A stretch of 64,000 nucleotides of DNA from Boswellia sacra (taxonomy: Eukaryota > Streptophyta > Magnoliopsida > Sapindales > Burseraceae), in NCBI GenBank assembly GCA_013180625.2, contig SNVD02011532.1, positions 1-64,000 on the forward strand. The letters are read 5' to 3'. The notes under the pieces were generated by a model. That model saw only the letters and a program-made list of their open reading frames with translations, made no database searches and was not told where the DNA came from. Shown here one piece after another: positions 50,146-61,600 of this stretch (position 1 is its first letter; each line of letters starts with the position of its first letter). The position numbers were made by a program, and so were the translations under genes.

Positions 50146-51241
50146 TTAGGTTCACGGTAAATGGTTTTTATGAGGTGTAAATATGTGTATGTTTAAAACT
50201 TTATTAACTAATAAATATTTAAAATATAAATATGCTTTGGTTTTTTTTATAAACATTAATTGTTTTTATTTAATCTCTAAAATAAATTGTAATAATTTTT
50301 ATTTAAATACAAATATTATATTATTTCAAATTAAGATTTTATTCAAGATTTTTAATTTCTTAATTTTTATCAAAAAATTAAAGAATATGATTTTAATCAC
50401 TTTGAAAATATAAAATAATTTATTTATTTAATACAATTTCTATGTTTAAAAATTTACTTCTTATTAATTTGATTTTAAAAATTTATTATTTAATTTATAC
50501 AAAATCTTATCTTTTATTTAAAAAATTTAAAAAATTATTTTTAATTAAATATTAAAATATAAAATTGTATTATTTAATTATTATTTTGAGATTTTTAACT
50601 TCTCTATTTATTGAAATTTAAAATATTATATTTATAATGCTTGAAAGAGAAGATGAAAAATAGAGGGAAATGTGAGAGAGAAATGAGAAAGGTTACACAT
50701 TCACATACTTGTCACACTTTTATAAAAATATGATAAATATTTGATTGAATAAAGACAAAAGTGACAAATAAAATGAATAAGCAAGTTTGACTTTCAGACC
50801 AATGTTATATTTCTCACTTTTTTAAAAAAATGTCAAATAAAAAAATTACAAAGTGACAAATATGTAAAAAATTCTTATAGTGCATGGGAGCATCCTTTTG
50901 ACATTAAGCGAGTGGAGGATACCATGGAGGTTCCTCAGCAGGAATTCGAAGGAGGGGCTTGTGGAGTTTACTATCTATTGTTCATGGAGTACCTTGCAAA
51001 TAGTGTTCCTTTGGTGAACATACTGGCATTCATGGAGGTCACACTTATGGCAATGCACTGTGGGCACGATGATCGCAGAATCTATACATGGGACGAAAGG
51101 AGCAGTATCATCTGCAATGGCACTAGGCTTCTGAACCCGATGACTCCAACATCATTTTTATTTATGGGTCGAACATATTTACTACATGTTAAACTGTATA
51201 TATATATATTTTTTGTGCATATGGTTTATTCCTTATTATGA

Positions 51242-51539
51242 AAATGTTAAATTTTAAATATTATTCGCATATCATTCATTGATTCGTTCGCTTAGTATAT
51301 TCAAATTAGAAACTTATTTGTTCGCTTAGTATATTCAAAATAGAAACCTATAGTGCATATAATGTAAAAGAAGATACTATTGTAATGACTAATGAATTAA
51401 ACAAAAAAAATAAAGAGAATACCCTATTATGCATATCAAAATATGAACTTAACACATGGTTTGCTAAATATACATGATTTGCTAAATACAATACAAAATC
51501 ACATTAATTAGAAAATATTGTCCAAGAAATGTGAACTCT
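51242..51539. other. Intergenic space between the two convergent MULE genes
   Basis: AT-rich, with a duplicated word TTCGCTTAGTATATTCAAA (about 51287 and 51321). No gene. Confidence 0.6.
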
Positions 51540-54312
51540 TCAATTATTTCCTCGTGCACCAGTAGCCCGATCAAGCAGGATCAGTTTGCGACATGTTTGT
51601 CGATTATGTCCTGGTCCCTCACAACGGCTGCAACTTTGTGATGAGTTGGACTCTTCCTGCGATGGGATTTGATTTCTCCTAGGGCTTCCAACTGGCCTCC
51701 TCATTACTAGTGGTAGGACGACTCGACTTCTGATCTCATCTAGAATCGCCCAATCCTCACTAACACAATTGGTATAATAGGTAAGGCATACGCATGGAGG
51801 TTGCGTTCATTTGTGTACCGATGAGCACATAATTTGCGGCATGTGAGTAAGCTCATATGTTACAAATTGCTAATGCATATGCACAAGGTAATTGGTCAAG
51901 ATCAAACACTCTATATGTACAGGTCTGGGCATTCATGTCGACAACGTTGACACATTCATTACCGTACACCTCATATATGGTTAAAGAGATGTCTCTCCCT
52001 CTCATCTGATCACCTTCCCTCAAACTATCCTCCATCAACTTGTTAGCCCATGGAGTGAGATGTAGTTGTGAGTTATCAAATATTTCCCTTCGTGCATAGA
52101 ACCATTTTTGAAGAGTTGTCCGGTAATAATCTGCTAATAGTATAATCGGGAGGAAACGAGCCCGTCTTAAGCAACTGTTCATTGACTCAACAATATTGGT
52201 TCTCATTATATTATAACACTAACCGAGAAATTGTGAACATGCCCATTTCTCCATCCCTATCTCTCGAAGAAACATTGTAGCTAGGGGCATATATGTTTCA
52301 ATTATGTGTAGTTGAAATCATTTTCATGATAAGTCCTCGCAGCTATGGTGAACATGTCTAATAAAGTCTTATCTTTGAATCTTGCCTTCAAGTTTCCCTT
52401 CAGGTGATGGGTGCACAGGCTATGAAGTGCTCTAGGGAAAACATCAGAAACAGCTTTTTTAAAACTATTATAGCGGTCTAAAATGAACATAAGTCTGGGA
52501 CATTATAGACAAAATAATCACGCAACTGACCCATAAACCAATTGCATGATTCATCATTTTCGGAATGACCAACTCTGAATGCCAATGGGAATATTTGCTT
52601 ATTTTCGTCCATACATAATGCCAAAAACATGGTACCTGTATATTTCCCTTCAAATGAGACCCATCAACTGCGACAACCGGCCGAATAGAATTTGCAAACT
52701 CCATAATAGGAGCCCCTAAACTCATGAAAAAGTACTTGAAATGATCATTAGCATCAGTCCCCAAAGCAATTCTTATCCTGGGATTTGCTTTCTCAACAAT
52801 GTATATACTGAGGGAGAAGTGTAAATGATTCCCCATGAGATCCATCCAGTTCCTCCAACGCCACTTCTCTTGCCCTCCATGCCTTATGGTATGTGATGAT
52901 AACGCCCAATGCTTCTTGAACGTCAAACATAATGTCCCTAGGCCGATAAATTCTCAATGCCTAAATGAATTTGGAATTTATGTGCTTCCCAATAATAACA
53001 GATGTTGCTTGTTTGTGATTCTAGTGAAGCCCAACTCTCGAACATGTATGCCTATTGTTAAATTTTCGCACCTCAAAGAAATTGGAATCTACAACCTTGG
53101 TTGCTTTTATCTGCCACTTACAATTTTTAACATGACATATAACTTTAAACCTTGTTAAGTTGGACTTTGTCACCTTAAATTGAAAGTTGCGTCGTAATGC
53201 CAAATTTGCTAACTTCTCACGAAACTCGATTTTGCTATTAAAAATCTGTCCTACTGTAACTTTAATTCTGTCAACTACAAAAGATGTGAGATCATCATAA
53301 ACTATTGATATGGAATGCATAATAGGAGGTATCCACCTAAATGTGCTTGCCCGATTATCATCTGTTTGAGGATCGATATTGGCATCATGTGCCACAAAAC
53401 CCACCGCTGTATCTGGCTCTTCTCTTACGGATGTTTAAGGAGGAGTTGATTGAATAGGAGTAGGAAAGGTCATAGGCACCTCTTGACTCAAATCATTCCA
53501 GAACTATGTAGCCCCATTTTCACTTCCATCAGAATCAGTGCCATCTAAGTCATCATTCAAGTGATCGCCATATTCAACACCACATCATCATCATCATCAT
53601 CATCATGGTCATTATCGTCATTATCACCATTGTCATCCCCCTCATCACCTAACCCATGATCACTATCAGTTTCAACATTGGCTAAGCTCGCAGATTCTCT
53701 AAAGTTATCAAGGTGTCTAAGTAACGTCCATGGCAATGACTGGTTTAATACAACTTCTCTTGCAAAACTAGTTGATTGCTCCTCTGCATGTCCAACACAA
53801 TGCCAAAACTCATGGCCAACTTTTTCATTACAACTTGATTGCTTACTGGCAGGAGTGGACTCATTTAATTGGTTGCTTCTAGTAGCCAAGCGAAACAAAG
53901 ATGGATTAGAAGAACTCCGCCTTTTTATGGAAGGATCATATCATGACCTTGTTCTTTGTCGATCCCTATCATCAAGTATAACAATCAATGGTGTATATGA
54001 TAGATTGTCCTCGAGACCATATTGTATGAAAAAACAAACGTCTTTGTTAGTCTCAATAGGAGCCGACAATGGAGGAGGACTCCTAGAAGAGAATTGAACA
54101 GCTAAACTTATGGTTTTTGTACTCAAATCCTAACCCATTTTTGAACTTAAACATTCAACCAACTCATTGTAAGTTGTACACCTAGGAATTATCAATGGCT
54201 TCGACATCCCTCTCATGTACATATGACCTCCATTGTGTTGCATCTTCCATGAACCATTGTACAATATCAAAATACACAAAGTTTCCGTTATGCATATAAA
54301 AAAAAATGCCAA
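51540..54312 (-). pseudogene. MuDR-type MULE transposase gene, decayed
   Basis: Reads right to left. An N-terminal PB1-like region (about 54250-53950: MSKPLIIPRCTTYNELVECL, TIETNKDVCFFIQYG) is followed by an acidic Asp-rich stretch from a CAT/CAG-type repeat (53580-53640). The MuDR DNA-binding zinc region is at 53300-53060 (VGQIFNSKIEF, LRRNFQFKVTKS, CHVKNCKWQIKATK, NRHTC). The catalytic MULE domain is at 52800-52300 (KYFFMSLGAP, RPVVAVDGSHLKG, LDRYNSFKKAVSDVFP, CTHHLKGNLKARFKDK). SWIM finger CTYRVFDLDQLPCAYA is at about 51920-51870, and a C-terminal zinc knuckle CSRCEGPGHNRQTC at about 51630-51590; stop at 51540-51542. Frame changes and stops occur at least near 54126, 53410, 52570 and 52200. 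It would have mobilised the element. Confidence 0.9.
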
Positions 54313-54379
54313 AATTCATCCTTGAATCAAAATATCATTAAAAGACTGTGTAAAAGTACAGAAAATTGAAATTCTGTAA

Positions 54380-54620
54380 CTTTGCTCGACGAGGCTCGAT
54401 GAGATGACTCAATGCTTGGCAACATATGCTTGACACTCGACATAAAACTCAACACTCGACAAAAAGGACTTGACACTCGGTATTGTATCTCGACTAAGCT
54501 AGACACACGATAGAGACCTAGGCTCGACTGATAGCATCGGTCTTTGTCGAGCGAGTTGTCGATAGCAAAACTCGACGCTCAAAGTGCGCTAATCCAATGT
54601 CGAGCATTGTCTTCCTCGTC
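54380..54620. repeat. Right subterminal CTCGAC-type repeats of the MULE
   Basis: Short words TTGACACTCGAC, CAACACTCGACA, GTCGAGCGAG and ACTCGACGCTCA match the set at 40610-41110 in inverted order. Confidence 0.75.
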
Positions 54621-54930
54621 TAGCAGGCAGGCCCAATTTTTCTTACAAATCCGTGTTTTTTTCCATTGCTTTCTTTGCAACTAAAACACTAAAGACACTT
54701 ATCCTAAGCTCACTATATTGTTTTCTAAGCTTCAAAAAAATAAAAATAAAAAAGCTATGTATAGAGAGCTATCTTACCTATTTTTACTCATATCTTGAAT
54801 GTTTCTCACAACAAATGATAGAGACAGTGTGATTTTCACAACAATAGAGTGTTGTGGAAGAGTTTTGCTCACGGTTGGATAAGGAACGAACCCACAGTAG
54901 TGTTCAACTTATTTCTCTTATTTTTTCTAT

Positions 54931-55043
54931 TAAGGGCATTCGCATAATTTTATCGTCCAAAGGTCCATGGGTTGCAAATTTTTCATGGATGGGTTGTTTT
55001 TTAAATAGGCCCCTAAATTTGGGTTATTTTTTGAATTTTTTTC
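54931..55043 (-). repeat. Right terminal inverted repeat of the MULE
   Basis: Inverted counterpart of 40103-40215. Shared words in order from the outer end: CCCAAATTTAGGGGC, AACAACCCATCC, CCCATGGA, GACGATAAAATT. Confidence 0.85.
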
Positions 55044-55151
55044 TTAAAGAAAAGGGTGAGACTGTGGAAAACCGATTGTTTAGTTTAGAGGTAAATCTCT
55101 CATTACCGTCAGATCAATCTAACAGCAAAAAAATGGTGCATTAAAAACAAA

Positions 55152-55270
55152 TCCATTTGTTTGAATACTTTAACACAATCTATCATATTTTAAAATAATA
55201 AATAATTTTAACATAGAAGAACATCTATCTTTAATCTACTTATTTTAATAGTTAGACTACTATTTAAAAA
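55152..55270. repeat. Dispersed copy of the 26.6-27.2-kb repeat unit
   Basis: Shares TTTGTTTGAATACTTTAACA, TTAAAATAATAAA and TTTTAACATAGAAGAACATC with the array at 26601-27200. It lies just outside the MULE's right end. Confidence 0.65.
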
Positions 55271-55299
55271 GTAAGTTATAAAATGACATCCATGCTAGA

Positions 55300-56470
55300 T
55301 CCACTTCTTTATATGATTAGCTTCCTATTTAATATAATTCTATAAAATGTAATATAATAAATGCAAAAGCAATGCATAAGTTATAAACACAATGATAAAA
55401 TTAGAAGATTAATATTTTATATATAAATGAAAACATGATAATGTAAATTTAATATGTAATGCTAAATATAACGTCAAAAATGTAATCCAATGTAATTATT
55501 TAAACTACATCAAAATAATTGTAAAATCGATGTACTTATTATAAATATAACATAGAAATAGTATATGTATATTATATAGATAAATTATAACATAAAATTA
55601 GAAGAATAAAACAAAGTGTAAAAATAATATATATCGTGTATTCAATACAAATCTTCAAAATAAAATGAAATAATCGTGTAAGTGATACATAAGTTGTAAA
55701 TATAACATAAAAATAGAAAATGAATGTCTAATTTTAATAGTAGAATATGACTAAATTTGATGATGTGTAAATATAATCTAGATTTTCCAATCTATTATAA
55801 ATTTTCAAAATCTAACAAAATAATTGTAAAAGTAATACTACACAAGTTGTAAACGCAACATAAAAATAGAATGTGAACATAATTTTTAAAATACAACAAA
55901 ATAATTATAAAAAAACTATGTACAACTTGTAAATATAACATAAGAATAATATATGAATATTAATACCGATAAGTTATAATATATAATGGTAAATTTAATG
56001 TAAAATCTGTAAATATAATACACATTATATAATTTAATATAACTTTTTAAAATACAACAAATTAATTCTAAATGCAACAAACAAGTTGTAAAACACAACA
56101 TAAGAATAGTGTAACAGTATTATACGGATAAATTGTGAAATTAAATTGAAAATTCAATTTAGATAGCATAAATAAAACTTGAATCATGTAATTCGATTTA
56201 ATTTTTCAAAATGCATAATAAAATCGTAAAAGCAATGTAAAATTTGTATATATAATATGAAAATAAATAAATATTGTATTTAGAAATAACAATATGAAGT
56301 AAATTAAATGTACGATGTGCAAATAGAATATAGATTATGTAATTAAATATAATTTTTCAAAATATAACATAGAAATTATAAAAACAAACTAAAAGTTGTG
56401 AAAAAAGATATGAAAATAGTATATGAACATTATATTTCTAAATTATGATATAAAAATATAAATTTAATTT
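55300..56470. repeat. Degenerate AT-rich tandem array, ~150-160-bp unit
   Basis: A loose motif, TTCAAAATxxAACAAAATAATTGTAAAA followed by AAGTTGTAAATATAACATAAAAATAG-like sequence in variable form, recurs near 55654, 55804, 55887, 56047, 56205 and 56356, with weaker copies near 55320 and 55505. Most spacings are 150-160 bases; one is about 83. No gene. Confidence 0.6.
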
Positions 56471-57120
56471 AAAATACTAATATAGAATCACCTGTATCAT
56501 GCAACTTAAATAACATGTAAAAGTCATAAAATATGAATTAGCTAATTCCATACATAATTAAAAGTTAACACAATGTTATTTAATCTCACCATTATTAAAA
56601 GAATAATGCTAGATGTACAACTAAGTTATACAATCTAATTCATACAACTTGACATACATAATACAATGGATAGATAAAAATAAAAAATAAATTAATTTTA
56701 TTTTATTAAAATAAGTGAGATCTACCTATCTGATGATTTTATGTCGAATCAAATTATATAGATTAAATTGTACAATTTAATTGTATAGGTGTCGTTACTA
56801 CTATTAAAAATCACTTCATTTGATACAAGGATTTTGTTTTCAGCATCATCGAATGACCCTCTGTCCATTTACATAACATAAAAGAATCGTTTTTTTAGTA
56901 AAGATAAGAGCTTTATCTAGGGATGGCAAAATCCGGGGCCAAGGACTCCCAACATAATTTTTTTAAATCCAGCCTTGAAAATTTCCAGAGAATTTTTTTC
57001 CCAGGGTCGATACTAGGGTACCCCGGGCGAGGTTTCTTAAGAACCTGGGATTAAAACCCAATTGTATAAATTTTTTATATTTATGAGACTTTCTTATAAT
57101 TTCTTTATAAGTTTGACACT
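56471..57120. other. Spacer with a truncated hAT-like end
   Basis: TAGGGATGGCAAAATCCGGGG at about 56919 matches hAT terminal sequences, but no inverted partner was found. No gene. Confidence 0.45.
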
Positions 57121-57440
57121 CATGCTTTGTTGTAAAAGGGGTTGTAGCCCAGTTGTGTGCTATGGGATTCTATGTGAAGCAAGAGGGAATGGGTTCAAGT
57201 TACTGGAAGTGTGTGGTAGTTTATTAATTCTAAGGTTTTATACATATATATATACATATACATTGATACTCAACTTTAGTCGTAGAATGGACTGTAGCCC
57301 AGTGACAGCATGCTATATGGAAATCTCAGGAGCAAATGTATATACATATACATATACATTGGTACTCAACTTTAGTCGTGCCCAGGAGCAAATGGGTTTG
57401 AACTACAAGCTGGTGGTTTTGCTCTTAAACTCAATAAATT
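57121..57440 (+). repeat. SINE-like segments with tRNA-type boxes
   Basis: GTTGTAGCCCAGTTGTGTGC (57140) resembles a pol III A box and GGGTTCAAGTTAC (57191) a B box, about 45 bases apart. A second A-box-like TGTAGCCCAGTG lies near 57293, with GGGTTTGAACTAC near 57391. ACATATACATTG(A/G)TACTCAACTTTAGTCGT occurs twice (about 57255 and 57349). No cloverleaf can be formed with confidence, so a tRNA gene is not called. Confidence 0.4.
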
Positions 57441-57540
57441 TTTTAATTTTTGTCATGGGCTGGACTAGGCTTTGAGTTTGGGCTATTAGACTATTTTAAA
57501 GAAGAAGAAAATGGATTAAGTATAGAAAAGCGGTTATAAG

Positions 57541-58362
57541 TAGGGGTGGCAATTCGTGTTCGCGGGTCGTGTTCGTGTCGTGTCAAGCTGTGACACGATA
57601 AGGATTGACCCAACACGAACATGACCCGTTTATTATTCGTGTCACTGTGACACGACATGAACACGGCACGATTATTAAACGGGTAACACGACATGACACG
57701 CTAACACGAATAATAAACGTGTCATAATCGTGTTAGACACGAACACGACCCGTTTAACACGATTAAAACACGTTTATATTATTGACACGATTATGACCCG
57801 TTAACACGATTATGACCCGTTAACACGATTATGACACGGTACAGAATTAGATTTCTAATTTTTGTTAAATGATAAAAACATCCTAAGTTTTAAAATTTAT
57901 TAGGTTTTTAAAATTCTGTTTTTAGTTTAAAATTTGGATACATATAGGGACTAAAATGTATAAAAAGTTTAATATTTTTAAATTTAATATGTAATCGTGT
58001 CAATATTCGTGTTAATCGTGTTATCGTATCAATTGTGTATAATATGTATTCGTGTTACTCGTGTCATAATCGTGTTCGTGTCAATATTCGTGTTAATCGT
58101 GTTATCGTGTCAATCGTGTATAATATGTATTCGTGTTATTCGTGTTACTCGTGTCATAATCGTGTTCGTGTCATAATCGTGTCGTGTCATAATCGTGTTC
58201 GCGTGTTGAAGACTCTCAACCCGAACACGATACGATTATTAAACGGGTTGACATCTTCGACACGAACACGACACGAACACGAATATATCAAAACCCAAAC
58301 CCGCTTAAACTCGTGTCGTGTCAAGTCGTGTTCGCGTGTCGTATCGAAAATTGCCACCCCTA
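57541..58362. mobile_element. Non-autonomous hAT element (MITE-like), 822 bp, with 8-bp target duplication
   Basis: Ends are TAGGGGTGGCAATT and its inverse AATTGCCACCCCTA. GTTATAAG flanks both sides (57533-57540 and 58363-58370). The interior is made of many ACACGA/TCGTGT words in both directions, including an ~85-bp direct duplication (about 57996-58080 and 58080-58170). No coding capacity. It ends 240 bases before the proposed start codon of the pseudouridine synthase gene. Confidence 0.95.
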
Positions 58363-58602
58363 GTTATAAGTAAATATTGAAAATTAAATGATATAAATAA
58401 TTTTATCATGTTAATTTCAATTGTATATCCGGGTTTAATGGCAGAAAATTTTACTTCGACCCGTACCAAATTCTTCGACTTTGTGGATTATTATCCGGTC
58501 CGAATGTTCGGATTTTTTGGCTCCCCCACTTCGGTCGGGTCAAATCGCTACTCTTCGCTTCATCGAGTTGAGAAAGCACGCACGCGTGACAAGGGTAGGG
58601 TT

Positions 58603-61600
58603 ATGATAAGATCGGTTGGTAATGCGAATGGCAGACTCATAATGGAAACCCAAACCCAGACCCACATAGAAAACAAGGTTTATGTTCATTATAATCATGC
58701 TGATTCTTGTAGATTCGCAAGGTGGACTGCTAGGGAAAGTTACCAGTTCATGTATGCAAGGCCTTGGCAACACATTGTTCACTTCTACTCGGATTTAGTT
58801 AATGGGCGCTTGTCCCTTGCACACTTGTTTGGAACTGGAACTGATTCTGAGGTTGGTTTTCCACATTAATTAATATGTTTATTCCTTTGTTTGCTATTTA
58901 ATTCAGTTTGATGAGTTTTTCATAATTGTGGTTTGTTATTATAGAGAAGCCGTTTTATTCATGATGATAATGGAATTCCAGAGAGAAGAAATGATGAAAA
59001 TAAAGATGGCTCTGGGAGGTGGGCAAGAGTGAGTTTTAAAATAGTTGTTTCCTATCATGGTGCTTCTTTTGATGGTTGGCAGAAGCAGCCTGGTCTCAAC
59101 ACCGTTCAAGGGTTAGTTAGTTAGTTAGTTGCCTTTTCTTCTCAAATTTTGTCTATATTATTTTGTATTTGTTATCTACGTTTCCAAGGGGTTTTTTTTT
59201 TCAAAATGAAATGATTTAAGGATATGTGGGTCGTATTGAATTTTGAAAAGGATATATGTTGAACAATGTGTGAAGGTTTTTTTCTTTTCTTTTCTTTTCT
59301 TCAGTTTTTTATTTGGACGATTTTAATTTGTTGCGCTTGTGTTAATCGCTTTGAATGTGTCTCTCTTTTATACAGCATTCCTTTTTTTTTTTTTTTTAAT
59401 TAATTGAGAGATCTGCTCCAAGCCGTAGTTCATGGCCCCATGAGATTTTTAGTTTTGTTTTTAATTTTGGGGTATTATTAAACATTAATGGTGTGTTTTT
59501 GCTTTGGGTTGATCACATCTTCTCATCTGCTAGGTCAAGAATAATTGGAAATTAATTCACTATCCCTTGTACTAGATCCTCATTGTTATTTTTTCTACTA
59601 CTACTCATTCGCGATTCCTTTATTTATTTGTTTATTTTTGTTCTACAGTTTAGTGGAAAAGGCTCTTGGGAGTTTTGTTGATGAGAAGAAAGCTCAGTTG
59701 CTGAAAGACAAGTGTAAGCCATTGGAAGGGTGTGCTGTTGTTGCTGGCCGGACTGATAAAGGGGTGTCAGCTCTTAAACAAGTGTGTTCTTTCTGTATGT
59801 TATAACTTTTAATCCCATCTTGCTATATGTTTTTCAGATTGCCTGTTCTACGTTTATTTGCAATTGACTGTTGTTTCAAATTGCCAAATCTTTGAATAAA
59901 TATGGTTCGAAATGATAATATTAGTGAAATGCTTTTTATAATTGTGGTATAGTATTAATACAACTACAGAAAGCTAGAACAGCTTTTTGGTTCTCATCTT
60001 GCAGTTACCAAAAATATGCTAACTTCTTTGCATAAATCCCATTGCCATGAAGTTCTGTTTCGGGTTGTCCTATAGATTCTAAACAAAATAAAAAGAGGGA
60101 TATACGATGTGTTTAAGTTGTAGGCATTTAGTTCTCGGTACGCCTCTTTCATAAATTGGTTCAGAAGTACAATTTTCAAAGGGAACTTAATCTTTGTTTT
60201 TTCTTTGTTAAGAATCAGTAACTACCTGTTGACATGATAAAATACTGTTGTGGTTGCTTGATACTTCACTTGAAGTGGTGCATTCACTATTCTTAACTTC
60301 TACTATTTCAACTTGCTTCAACTATATTATAAACCGTACGTGGCTTCCATTTGCATTCTCTTGTAAACAAGAGTATTCTGATCTTTCTCACTAGAAGGCC
60401 CAGGGTTATAAATTCTCTCTTAAGGTTTATATGTTGAGTTTTTGAATTGAGAATTGGGTTGGTAGTAACAAATTCTTACATATAACTGAGGAAATATCTC
60501 TGACTGAAAACTATTTTGTATCCTGGCATATTTTTAGACTAAGATTTCAGTATTGAATCTTGTTTATCTCTTGAAATAGTCCGTCTTTCTCTTTGATTAA
60601 ATTTGAGCAAATGAAATTGACATTTTCTTATATAAAAGCGGAATTTAATCACTACCTATACAGCTTAACAGATTATATGGATTGTTTGTCACCTCTGCCA
60701 ATTTATGGGGTTACATGTAACATTTTCTGACCTCTGAATGATTATTTCTCAGATACTTGGAGAAAGGATGTTAAACCTTGTTATATTGAAGATGCAATCA
60801 ACTCTGTGTTACCAGGAAAAATCAGGGTGATTTCTGTTTCTGAGGTAACATTTTCTTTAAGTTTCTGAGCTAGGTGTCTTTCCTTCTGGTTTATAAGTGC
60901 CCCTGGCAAGTCTAATAGATAGATATTAATTGTAAGCATTGTAGGTGTCACGGGTATTCCATCCTAATTTCTCTGCCAAATGGAGGCGGTATTTGTATAT
61001 TTTTCCTCTCAACAATGGGGAAAACATGGTAGAAAGCAGTTATAGGGAGGTGGAAGTTGGGAATTTTTGTTCTAATGGAAGTCTTGATGAGCAGACTATT
61101 GGAGGTGATGAAAATATTGAAAATGAACTTATTGATGATGAGGGCGTAGTTGAAACTGGTAAGAAACCTAGAAGCTTTACAATAAGCCGTGTTAATGTGC
61201 TCCTGCAGCAACTGGAAGGAAAGTTATTATCATACAAGATGTTTGCACGTGATACTAAAGCCTCAAGAAACATGTAAGAACTACAGAGTTTATGTAGCTT
61301 TCTCCATTTTTATCACAGTTGCTATGACCATTTAAGTTTTCTTTTGTTCATAACATGTTGGATTCGAGTCTATCACTAGCTTATTCTTATCGGAGATAAA
61401 TCAGGAGTTAGAGTTTCAATCTCACATCTTGTTTTGTTATGTACATGCATCTGTTTTATGCCACGTACTTTTATCATATCATGATTCTTGAATCTTGGTG
61501 ATTTATTGTTAACTGCTAAATGGAGACAGAGATGACAAACTTTGCCCCAATCTCTATTTGGGACTGCAGCGTCTACTGAGTCACGTCATGCACCTATTAG

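Larger units (their letters stand above)
45481..50882. mobile_element. Non-autonomous CACTA (En/Spm) element carrying host gene exons (Pack-CACTA), 5.4 kb
   Basis: The left end is CACTACAAGAAAAATGGCC. The right end reads CACTATAAGAATTTTTT on the minus strand. The 3-bp target duplication CAT lies at 45478-45480 and 50883-50885. The left subterminal region (45500-45780) is full of CTTGGCGGTC/GACCGCCAAG-like words in both directions, including a perfect 14-bp-arm hairpin at 45689-45720. No TNP2-type transposase is present. The interior holds exons and introns of a PHD-finger gene on the minus strand and unidentified gene-like segments (48980-50140). It sits inside the ULP1 gene of the MULE. Confidence 0.93.
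41206..51241 (+). pseudogene. DUF1985/ULP1-like cysteine protease gene of the MULE, split by two transposons
   Basis: ULP1 (C48) proteases cleave SUMO-like tags; MULE copies carry a DUF1985 domain before the protease. ATG at 41206; DUF1985 in 41290-41550 (FRNTCFGHMLDIHHLNFSSQ, LVHHVLLRKM) and 43024-43338 (VKLALYYVLEPFF, WLNFVHTLDRFNDYPWG). A linker follows at 43340-45420, with stops. The protease part is reached at 45190-45480 (HIDVHLWMLR, NYMDG-SPLFGQ). After the CACTA element it ends with VPQQEFEGGACGVYYLLFMEYL (50927-50992), holding the Cys region, where the usual Asp before Cys is Ala. The segment that normally carries the catalytic His and Asp was not found. Stops and frame changes are frequent. 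Confidence 0.85.
40103..55043. mobile_element. Mutator-like element (MULE, ULP1-carrying/Kaonashi type), ~14.9 kb with nested insertions
   Basis: The left end (40103-~40215) and the reverse complement of the right end (54931-55043) align over about 110 bases: AACCCATCC, CCAAATTTAGGGGC, CCATGGA and CGATAAAATT occur in the same order. Flanking 9-mers TTGGAGAAA (40094) and TTAAAGAAA (55044) agree at 7 of 9 positions, a possible worn target duplication. It holds a DUF1985/ULP1 protease gene on + and a MuDR transposase gene on minus. ULP1-bearing MULEs are known from melon, Arabidopsis and rice. Removing the two later insertions (1.4 and 5.4 kb plus duplications) leaves about 8.1 kb, a normal size. 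Confidence 0.88.

Noticed and set aside
53557..53898. Asp-rich protein end as a separate acidic gene
   Set aside because: It is an ATC/GAT-type trinucleotide run inside the N-terminal part of the MULE transposase gene.
40094..55052. 9-bp target duplication of the MULE as a firm call
   Set aside because: The flanks TTGGAGAAA and TTAAAGAAA differ at two positions and both ends are A/T-rich, so I give it only as possible.
57136..57205. Possible tRNA gene
   Set aside because: A- and B-box-like words are present but acceptor and anticodon stems do not form; better seen as a SINE remnant.
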